The notes under the pieces: generated by a model | What the model was told of the DNA's origin: nothing | Databases searched by the model: none | What the model saw: the letters and a program-made list of their open reading frames with translations, nothing else | Shown here: piece after piece, positions 57,683-64,000 of the stretch | Position numbering within the stretch: position 1 is the stretch's first letter | Layout of the letters: each line of letters begins with the position of its first letter | DNA from: Lacicoccus alkaliphilus DSM 16010 | GTDB lineage: Bacteria > Bacillota > Bacilli > Staphylococcales > Salinicoccaceae | Assembly: GCF_900142805.1 (NCBI RefSeq) | Contig: NZ_FRCF01000010.1 | Coordinates: 19,604 to 83,603, forward strand | Direction: 5' to 3' | DNA length: 64,000 bases | Made by a program: the position numbers and the translations under genes

Positions 57683-57711
57683 ATTATAGAGCATTACCCA
57701 AATACTTTCAA
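57683..57711 (-). promoter_or_regulatory. Promoter of the metalloprotease gene
   Basis: On the minus strand TTGAAA (57711-57706), 17 bases, TATAAT (57688-57683); strong SigA match, about 50 bases before the start. Confidence 0.7.
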
Positions 57712-57807
57712 AGAAAACACCATAAATGACCAGGACACTTTATATAATCTATTCCCTCCGGGCCTCCCGGATAACCAAATAATTCACTCATGATGTGCAT
57801 TTCCATG

Positions 57808-57847
57808 AAAAAACCTGGGGCACCTCACAGTGTCCCCCAGGTTTTTT
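57808..57847. terminator. Terminator after the alcohol dehydrogenase gene
   Basis: AAAAAACCTGGGG pairs with CCCCAGGTTTTTT around a 14-base loop. Confidence 0.82.
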
Positions 57848-57856
57848 AAATCGTTC

Positions 57857-58810
57857 CTATTTTTCCATATCTGCAACCAGACGACCGGTCACCTTGCCTT
57901 CTTCCAGCATCTGGATGCCCTCAGGTATTTCATCAAACGAAATTTCAGTGATTTTCGGACTCACTTTCCCTTCAGCCATCAGCGCGTACATATCTTCGAT
58001 ATCCTGCTTTGTGCCGCCGTTGCTGCCGACCAGCGTCGCCTGTTTGGTGATCATCTCGGTGACATTGATCGTCGTTTCCAACTTGCCCATTCCGACCAGC
58101 ACCACTTTCCCTTGGAAACCGACGGATTCGAGTGCTTCACGCGTAGTGATATCAAAGCCTGCATAGTCGATGATCACTTCAGGTTCAAATTCCGCAATCT
58201 CTTTGACATTTTCATATACGCCTGCAGCGCCGAGGTCTTTAGCCAGCTGTCGGGCATCCGGGCTCAAGTCGATTGCATATACTTCTATGCTTTGCGCAAC
58301 TGCGGCTTCAAGTGCAATCTGACCGAGACCGCCGATACCGATCATACCGACTTTCATGCCTTTTTTGATGCCGCCTTTGTTGAATGCTGCATGGTAGGAG
58401 GTCATACCTGCATCCGTTCCTGCTGCAGCCTGGGCGAATGACACGCCGTCGGGAATTTTGACAAGGTCTTCAGCAGGCGCCTGTACCTTTGTACCGAAAC
58501 CGCCATCGTAAGCATAACCAGGTGCGGTGCCGCTCGGCCCTGTGGGACAGACAGCAACTTTATCGCCGACCTGATACTCCGTGACACCGTCGCCGACCTC
58601 ACTGATGATGCCTGCAACTTCGTGTCCCATGATGACAGGGAGCTCTCCAAGCAGCGCTTTCCAGCCTTCATCCCTTAACACGCCAACATCCGAGTGACAA
58701 AGACCCGCCACCTTCATATCGATGACGACTTTGCCCGCTTCCACTTTCGGATCTTCTTTTTCAACTAATTCCAGTGGTTTATTCGTATCCACAAATTGCC
58801 AGCCTTTCAT
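57857..58810 (-). CDS. Zinc-type alcohol dehydrogenase, short form lacking the structural zinc loop
   Basis: A 317-aa medium-chain dehydrogenase. Catalytic zinc residues are Cys in GLCHSDVG (near 38) and His-Glu in GHEVAG (near 61-62); the NAD loop is GIGGLGQIALEAA. The four-Cys structural zinc lobe, usually near residues 95-112, is missing: that place reads CPTGPSGTAPGYAYDGG with one Cys. This makes it about 25 residues shorter than typical Zn-ADHs. Substrate unknown. Confidence 0.85.
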   Translation of the reverse strand: MKGWQFVDTNKPLELVEKEDPKVEAGKVVIDMKVAGLCHSDVGVLRDEGWKALLGELPVIMGHEVAGIISEVGDGVTEYQVGDKVAVCPTGPSGTAPGYAYDGGFGTKVQAPAEDLVKIPDGVSFAQAAAGTDAGMTSYHAAFNKGGIKKGMKVGMIGIGGLGQIALEAAVAQSIEVYAIDLSPDARQLAKDLGAAGVYENVKEIAEFEPEVIIDYAGFDITTREALESVGFQGKVVLVGMGKLETTINVTEMITKQATLVGSNGGTKQDIEDMYALMAEGKVSPKITEISFDEIPEGIQMLEEGKVTGRLVADMEK

Positions 58811-58914
58811 TTAAAAACCTCCATTATGTTATTTATTTCACATACTATTATATCAATAAATCCGCGCATTTGATACTAAACAGCATGCATTACCCTGAGC
58901 TGTGATTCAAGGAA

Positions 58915-59427
58915 TCATGAACTTTCAATTTTCCCTCTGAATGCCTCGGCAATTTCTTCGTTCGTGCCTTTCACAGGAAAATCAAACTTATCCCCGTCGA
59001 TGAAAACGGTCGGCACCACTCTCACGCCCCGCTCAGCCGCTTCATCGAGGATTTCTTTTGAACGTGCGCCATGCCCCTCCTGTTCCACGAGACCGAGAGT
59101 TTCCAGCTTCATCAGGGCTTCCTCAAAGCTTGCCGTCCATTCCGGACGGGTTTCAAGCAGATGTTTCATATCCTCGTAGGTTTTCTCCGGCTCATGGATG
59201 TTCAGGTAAGTGCCTGCCACCGCCCCTTTCAGCAATGCACCATTCGTACGATCGACATGCTTGATGATATGTTTCACTTCACCGGATTCGATATGAGGGG
59301 CAAAAATTTCATCGATCACTTCGATATAAGTTGAGCAGAATGGACAGCCCATATTGATGTACGATTCAACCGTCGTTGCCGCCTCCTCTGAACCTAAAAC
59401 CAGATGTCTCACTTCATTTGTCATCAT
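58915..59427 (-). CDS. DsbA-like thioredoxin-fold protein, cytosolic
   Basis: A 170-aa DsbA/thioredoxin_4-type protein with CPFC (Cys28, Cys31) after a first beta strand and the cis-Pro in RVVPTVFIDG. There is no signal peptide, so it is not a periplasm-type oxidase; cytosolic homologues (S. aureus and Bacillus YyaF/BdbD-like) may handle disulfide stress. Two adjacent ATGs follow GAGGAGG; the first is annotated. Confidence 0.83.
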   Translation of the reverse strand: MMTNEVRHLVLGSEEAATTVESYINMGCPFCSTYIEVIDEIFAPHIESGEVKHIIKHVDRTNGALLKGAVAGTYLNIHEPEKTYEDMKHLLETRPEWTASFEEALMKLETLGLVEQEGHGARSKEILDEAAERGVRVVPTVFIDGDKFDFPVKGTNEEIAEAFRGKIESS

Positions 59428-59575
59428 TCATTCCTCCTCGTCTCTTTAAAGTCTACCCATTTACAAGGAATAACTGAAATGAAATGCTTAGGGAGACCGG
59501 AGGACATGGCTTATATTATGTGGAGGATAATGCTATTCTGGAGTTGATGGATTCTTATAATAGGGAGTGTGACAT

Positions 59576-60793
59576 ATGTCTCCAATAAATGATATTTTTG
59601 ATGAACTGAATGCTGATCTCGCTCCGGGCCAGGAAAAACGTTTGAACTTCGATGAGATCGAATTGAAGGGCGGGCATTTACCCGGGGAAACTGTCGACTT
59701 TTCACATGGTGATGTCGATGCTTTTGAGCCGATACCGGAGGCGTTGGATAACTTCAACCATGGTTATAAGGAGATTGGTGCAGCACAGGCTTATACCGTC
59801 TACCGCGGCCGGGAGGATATCCGCCTGGATGTCGCGGAGAAGCTTTCCTCTTTTTCAGGGACAGCCATTGATTACGAAAATGAACTGATCATCACCCCAG
59901 GCACCCAGGGTGCTTTGTTCCTTGCAGCCGGAGCCATGATAACGCCCGGGGATAAAGTTGCGATCATCGAGCCCGATTACTACGCGAACAGGAAGCTCGT
60001 ACATTTTTTCCGGGGCGAGCTTTATCCGGTGACCTTGGACTATATGGGGCATGGGGATAAGGCCGGCATTGATCTCAAGCAGCTGGAAGACGGTTTTAAA
60101 GACGGTGTATCGACTTTCATTTTCTCAAACCCCAACAATCCGAGCGGCGTCGTATACAGTAAGGGGGAGATTACTGAAATCGGCAGGCTCATCAAAAAAT
60201 ATGATGTCAATGTCATCGTTGATGAATTATATTCCAGGCAGGTTTTTGATGGCAGGATATTCACCCACCTCTCCAGCCTCAACATTGTACCTCGTGAAAA
60301 TATAATCACAATCATCGGCCCCTCCAAAACGGAGTCCCTCAGCGGTTTCAGGCTGGGCGTGGCATATGGCGCAAAAGCGATCATCGACAGGATGGAACAG
60401 CTCCAGGCAATCGTCTCACTCAGGGCCGGCGGTTACAGTCAGATCGTTTTAAAGAACTGGTTCAATGAGCCTGACCATTGGATGATTGAACGTATAGAGG
60501 CGCACCGGGAAATCAGAAATGAATTGCTGCGCCTGTTCAGGGAAGCAGACTTCGAAGTGAGGACCACTGAAGCGGGCAGTTATATCTTTCCCCGGCTTCC
60601 GGGACTCTCCATCGACTGCGAGAACTTCGCGAAAATATTGAATAAGCAGGCGAAAGTCATCGTCACGCCGGGCACACAGTTTGGTCCCGGGTTCAAAGAC
60701 AGCATCAGACTCAACTTTTCGCAGGATAAGGAAAAGGCGGTGGATGCCGTGAAAAGATTAATCAAAGTTGCGGGGTTTTATAAAGTTGAATAA
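59576..60793 (+). CDS. Class I/II aminotransferase
   Basis: A 405-aa fold-type I PLP enzyme. FSHGDVDAFEP, AYTVYRGREDIR, NPNNPSGV, the PLP lysine in GPSKTESLSGFRLGVAYG, and SIRLNFS are visible. It differs enough from PatA and from kynurenine aminotransferases that I cannot fix the substrate. It converges on an omega-amidase-like nitrilase gene; glutamine transaminase plus omega-amidase is a known pairing (methionine salvage), which is a hint only. GGGAG lies before the ATG. Confidence 0.8.
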   Translation: MSPINDIFDELNADLAPGQEKRLNFDEIELKGGHLPGETVDFSHGDVDAFEPIPEALDNFNHGYKEIGAAQAYTVYRGREDIRLDVAEKLSSFSGTAIDYENELIITPGTQGALFLAAGAMITPGDKVAIIEPDYYANRKLVHFFRGELYPVTLDYMGHGDKAGIDLKQLEDGFKDGVSTFIFSNPNNPSGVVYSKGEITEIGRLIKKYDVNVIVDELYSRQVFDGRIFTHLSSLNIVPRENIITIIGPSKTESLSGFRLGVAYGAKAIIDRMEQLQAIVSLRAGGYSQIVLKNWFNEPDHWMIERIEAHREIRNELLRLFREADFEVRTTEAGSYIFPRLPGLSIDCENFAKILNKQAKVIVTPGTQFGPGFKDSIRLNFSQDKEKAVDAVKRLIKVAGFYKVE

Positions 60794-60898
60794 TAGAACC
60801 TTACCGAATGCCGACTCAAAACCGCAGCCCTTGATGGCAGTACGCATCACGCCATACTGGAAGAAACGGACAGGGCATAGCATGCCTCATGAATCGAA

Positions 60899-60937
60899 AA
60901 ACGCCGGGATATGAGTTATCCCGGCGTTTCTTTTTTT
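60899..60937. terminator. Bidirectional terminator, aminotransferase and nitrilase genes
   Basis: A 13-bp stem AAACGCCGGGATA/TATCCCGGCGTTT with a 5-base loop, then C and seven T. It lies 105 bp past the aminotransferase stop; the intervening 60794-60898 shows nothing recognisable. Confidence 0.83.
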
Positions 60938-60979
60938 ATATTGTCATGATGATGAAAGAGAAGCCCAGGCCCCACCAGC

Positions 60980-61777
60980 CTATAGAAATTTATACATATC
61001 CCTTCTTCTGCTTTTGAATATCGGTATGTCTTCCCTCACCCGGGTGATATAATCCAGGTCGATATCAGCTGAAACGACTTCTTCACGGCCCTCACTGCCC
61101 TGCGCAAGCACTTCACCGAAGGGGTTGATGATGATGCTGTTGCCGGCGAATGTGGCGCCGTTCGGCTGTGTGCCGAAAGTGTTCGATCCTACAATATAGC
61201 ACTGGTTCTCGATCGCCCTTGCTTTCAGCAGCGTCAGCCAGTGCTCCGTCCGTTCAGCCGGCCACTCTGCAACGACGAAAATGACTTTTGCCTCATCCAG
61301 TGCCAGGTCCCTGAAGAGCTCCGGGAACCTGAGGTCATAACATATGACCAGCCCGGCCTTGTTGCCGAAGATCTCGAAAGTGTCGGCGGCCGCATCCCCG
61401 CCTTTCAGGAAGTCAGGCTCATTCAACATCGGCACGAGATGAATTTTGGAATACTCATATACATGCGCCCCATCCTTATCAATGACGAACGATGTATTCA
61501 GTACATCCGATCCGACCTTTATATTCGGTACTGAGCCTGCCACGATATTCACTTTGTATTCTTTTGCAAGCTTTGCCATTTCCTCTTTGACATTTTCCAG
61601 ATTGCGGAAAGCAAGGTCTTCAATCGATTCCAGGGCATATCCGCTCGTCCACATTTCCGGAAGGACGACTATATCATCTTCCTTCAGATCGGTTCTTTTG
61701 AACAACTCCTGAACTTTCCCCAGATTTTCATCATAATCCGCTTCAGTCACTTCAAACTGAAAAATTACGGTTCTCAC
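60980..61777 (-). CDS. Carbon-nitrogen hydrolase (omega-amidase / MtnU-like)
   Basis: A 265-aa nitrilase-superfamily enzyme. The triad is Glu in VLPEMWTSGY (near 41), Lys in YSKIHLVPML (near 111) and Cys in VICYDLRFPEL (near 145). This subgroup includes omega-amidases that hydrolyse 2-oxoglutaramate and 2-oxosuccinamate, and B. subtilis MtnU. The GTG at 61777, seven bases after AGGAGA, is the start; 14 further in-frame codons upstream are not part of the family. Confidence 0.87.
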   Translation of the reverse strand: MRTVIFQFEVTEADYDENLGKVQELFKRTDLKEDDIVVLPEMWTSGYALESIEDLAFRNLENVKEEMAKLAKEYKVNIVAGSVPNIKVGSDVLNTSFVIDKDGAHVYEYSKIHLVPMLNEPDFLKGGDAAADTFEIFGNKAGLVICYDLRFPELFRDLALDEAKVIFVVAEWPAERTEHWLTLLKARAIENQCYIVGSNTFGTQPNGATFAGNSIIINPFGEVLAQGSEGREEVVSADIDLDYITRVREDIPIFKSRRRDMYKFL

Positions 61778-61912
61778 TGCATCATCTCCTGATTCATATT
61801 GATACTTGATTATTCCCATTATATCTTACTATTATACATGAGTGTTTGACACCGCTTACATGAATGCGTAAAATTATTAGAAAACAATGACTTCTTTTTG
61901 GAGGTGCCTAAC

Positions 61913-63094
61913 TTGATATCATTGGACTTGAATACCCGGGCGAATATAACGTTGAACAACTACATACTCAATTCGATCAGCTTATTCAAATACACACCGG
62001 ACGCCTTATATGACTATGTCATGGATAAATGCAATGACAATCCCCTCATGTACATTAAAGACGACCATCCGTTCGTCGGCCGGGACGCCGAAAATTTCCA
62101 TGACGATATCGTTGAGGAAATCCGCCTCCATTTCGGCACCACCTTGTCGGAAAGTGACAAAAATATAATGCAAATCATCCTTGGTTCACTGTCTCCAAAA
62201 GGGTTCCTGGAAGCTTCACCTGCAAAAATCGCTGAAATGGCCAACACCTCCACTTCAAAAGTCAGGCGCCTGATTGATGAACTGCAGGAATACGAAAACA
62301 GGGGTATAGGAACGGCTGATGCCATCGACTTCATCGCTTTCCAGCTGAAGCGGGATGATATATATGACGAGGAATATTTCAGTGCTTTCAAGAATCATCT
62401 GAACAGCATCGGTAATGATGACTTCACATTCCTAAGCGGAACAGATATGGATGCAGAGCAGTTCGTTGCATATATCGAAGATTGCATCAAAGCCTGTGAA
62501 ATCTATCCATTGGCCGGGGAAGCGGTCATTGATATCGTCCCGGAAGGTTCCATAAAATTTTCCGGAGGGAAACTGCAAATTCATATTGATGACCATCTGG
62601 CTGATGCTGTCGTGTTTGAACCGCTATGCCTGACGGAGGGAGAAACAGGCTTCTCCCAAAAGATCAAAGCATATCATGATGAATTTACAGAGCTCGTTTC
62701 CATGCTGAGAGCAAGGAAAGTATACATGCTGAAAATCTTGAATGTCATCTGTGATGTGCAAACAGACTATTTGTCGGGTGAAACGGATTATTTGAATACT
62801 TTGGATCAGACGATGCTTGCAGAGTTGACGGCACTCAGTCCCGCAACCATCAGCCGCCTCTTATCGGATAAGTACATTTCCACACCCCGCGGCATACTGC
62901 CCTGCCGGGGGCTGCTCTCGAAAGAATGCTGCAAGGGCCATTCAGTCAGTCAGGTCAAATTCGTCATCAGGAACATAGAAAACTTCGAAAAGCGTTCCGA
63001 CAATGAAATTTCCCTGCTCCTTCGTGAACTTGGCATCAAAATCTCAAGACGCACCGTTAACAAATATAAAAATCAGATCCTTCAGGGTAAATAA
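61913..63094 (+). CDS. Divergent RNA polymerase sigma-54 factor (RpoN/SigL-like)
   Basis: 393 aa. The C-terminal half is clearly sigma-54: core-binding helices (about 85-290), an HTH region LSPATISRLLSDKY then STPRGILP, and a near-terminal RpoN box SRRTVNKYKN (378-387) against the canonical ARRTVAKYRE. Region I is degenerate: the Gln- and Leu-rich activator-sensing segment is replaced by LNTRANITLNNYILNSISLF, although DNPLMYI keeps the ENPLL-like turn. It starts at TTG 61913, after GGAGG with a gap of about eight bases. No enhancer-binding activator gene is in the window. Sigma-54 is not typical of Staphylococcus. Confidence 0.82.
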   Translation: MISLDLNTRANITLNNYILNSISLFKYTPDALYDYVMDKCNDNPLMYIKDDHPFVGRDAENFHDDIVEEIRLHFGTTLSESDKNIMQIILGSLSPKGFLEASPAKIAEMANTSTSKVRRLIDELQEYENRGIGTADAIDFIAFQLKRDDIYDEEYFSAFKNHLNSIGNDDFTFLSGTDMDAEQFVAYIEDCIKACEIYPLAGEAVIDIVPEGSIKFSGGKLQIHIDDHLADAVVFEPLCLTEGETGFSQKIKAYHDEFTELVSMLRARKVYMLKILNVICDVQTDYLSGETDYLNTLDQTMLAELTALSPATISRLLSDKYISTPRGILPCRGLLSKECCKGHSVSQVKFVIRNIENFEKRSDNEISLLLRELGIKISRRTVNKYKNQILQGK

Positions 63095-63095
63095 T

Positions 63096-63124
63096 AAAGA
63101 CCGGCCACCCGGCCGGTCTTTATT
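63096..63124. terminator. Bidirectional terminator, sigma-54 and DapA-family genes
   Basis: AAAGACCGGCC-ACCC-GGCCGGTCTTT, an 11-bp GC-rich stem between convergent genes. Confidence 0.88.
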
Positions 63125-64000
63125 CAGTCCAATTTCTCCATCAGACGCTTCAATTTCTCAACTTCATCATCCGTAAGTCCCAGTCTCGGTTTTCTGGACG
63201 GTCCGCCGTTCAGGCCTTTCAAGTCCATCGCCTTCTTGACGATTTGGACATACTTGCCGGAATCCTCCAGGAACTCGCACAGCGGAAGCAGGTCTTTATT
63301 CAGCTCCCTGGCCGCTTCATAGTCCCCCGCCTTCATCAGCTCGTACAGCTTTGAAGCGCTGTTCGGTGCGATGTTCGCCGCCACCGACACCCAGCCCGTC
63401 GCACCGACGGCGAATGATTCATAGGCGAGGTCATCCGATCCGCAGAACATCACAAGGTCCGTGTTTTCCACAAGCGTGCGCACTTTGCGGATGTCGCCCG
63501 TCGATTCCTTGATGTACTGGACGTTGTCCAGCTCCTGATCGATTTTGTAGATCGTCTCATTTTCAAGGTCCACGTTTGCCGTGAAGGGATTGTTGTACAT
63601 CATGATGGGCTTCGTCACGACATCATTGACATCCTTGAACTGGTGGAACGCTTCCTCTTCCGTCGGCGTCATGTAGAATGAGTTGATCAGCAGGTGACCG
63701 TCCGCGTTCGTCTGCTCAACGAATTTCGCATACTCGATCACTTTATCCGTCCGCTCATCCGCGATGCCGACCAGCAGTTTCGTATCACTGTCCTTGATCT
63801 GGTCACTGACCTGCGTGATGATTTTCTCCTTCTCCACATCATCCAGGGACGCAAACTCCCCCGTCGAGCCGACGATGATGATGCCCGCCACTTTCGCCTC
63901 CAGGAAATACTGGACATTCTCCTTCAATCCTTCATAATTCACGCTGTAGTCCTCGTTCATTGGTGTGATCAATACTGGAAATACTCCCTCAAATTTGTTC
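63124..64000 (-). CDS. Dihydrodipicolinate synthase / N-acetylneuraminate lyase family protein, 5' end cut by window edge
   Basis: At least 291 aa of a class I aldolase barrel. The frame stays open to the right edge; the residues before the first in-frame start codon read NKFEGVFPVLITPMNEDY, which is the standard DapA-family beginning, so the true start lies just beyond 64000. Seen: GSTGEFASL (pyruvate carboxyl loop, here GSTGE), Tyr in PIMMYNNPF and the Schiff-base Lys in YIKESTGD. GSTGE instead of GTTGE and no lysine genes nearby leave the substrate open (DapA, sugar-acid or hydroxyproline-type lyase). Confidence 0.83.
   Translation of the reverse strand, partial: NKFEGVFPVLITPMNEDYSVNYEGLKENVQYFLEAKVAGIIIVGSTGEFASLDDVEKEKIITQVSDQIKDSDTKLLVGIADERTDKVIEYAKFVEQTNADGHLLINSFYMTPTEEEAFHQFKDVNDVVTKPIMMYNNPFTANVDLENETIYKIDQELDNVQYIKESTGDIRKVRTLVENTDLVMFCGSDDLAYESFAVGATGWVSVAANIAPNSASKLYELMKAGDYEAARELNKDLLPLCEFLEDSGKYVQIVKKAMDLKGLNGGPSRKPRLGLTDDEVEKLKRLMEKLD

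Noticed and set aside
57757..57771. CCGGG/CCCGG hairpin in the gap between the ADH and metalloprotease genes
   Set aside because: Short stem with a 3-base loop and no T-run on either strand; not a convincing terminator.

Overview
The window reads as chromosome of a low-to-mid GC, halotolerant Firmicute of the family Staphylococcaceae, most like Salinicoccus or Jeotgalicoccus (inference). The grounds are the Bacillales core block rpoE-pyrG-DUF2529-transaldolase-murA-glpX-rho, a staphylococcal-type (type II) pantothenate kinase, strong AGGAGG ribosome sites with many TTG and GTG starts, a BCCT osmolyte transporter and a SigB-type promoter. No tRNA, rRNA, insertion sequence, prophage or CRISPR array was found. 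Almost every transcription unit ends in a clear hairpin, so unit boundaries are well defined.

Layout. 1-6242 (mostly minus) is the conserved block: 5' end of rho, glpX, murA, fsa/tal, an inverted DUF2529 gene, pyrG behind a CTP-sensing attenuator, and rpoE. 6315-16262 holds a double GNAT protein, a BCCT transporter behind a structured leader, coaW, a lipoprotein, an OsmC protein, an Nramp-fold transporter lacking its metal motif, a formimidoylglutamase-like ureohydrolase, small enzymes and an old-yellow-enzyme reductase. 16411-25375 has two membrane proteins, a gamma-glutamyltransferase / split ChrA / aldo-keto reductase operon, a SEC-C protein, azlCD with an AEC carrier, and a HAD phosphatase. 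25471-33688 has a divergent mhqD/mhqO-like quinone-detoxification pair, a lipoprotein, rarD, a DUF975-like protein, and a MarR-MMPL exporter operon with an operator inside the promoter.

33819-43142 carries argGH, a SigB-type stress gene, a divergent M20 deacylase / N-acylamino acid racemase pair that may convert D- to L-amino acids, a small GC-rich repeat, a LysE exporter, a phosphoesterase and a CNNM protein. 43235-46243 is the copper operon csoR-copA-copZ with its operator in a consensus promoter. 46271-64000 holds an S9 peptidase, a secreted phosphatase behind a four-repeat PhoP box, aminotransferases including ilvE, a D-malate/tartrate dehydrogenase with an MFS carrier, a surface metalloprotease related to the anthrax lethal factor fold, an ADH, a DsbA-like protein, an omega-amidase-like nitrilase, a divergent sigma-54 factor, and a DapA-family lyase that runs off the right edge.

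The best leads for something new are the degenerate sigma-54 factor (61913-63094), the anchored HExxH metalloprotease with an acidic stalk (56147-57631), the attenuator-like leader of the BCCT gene (7291-7493), the Nramp-fold protein without metal ligands, and the 32-codon hydrophobic ORF (38841-38939) ahead of the racemase gene.
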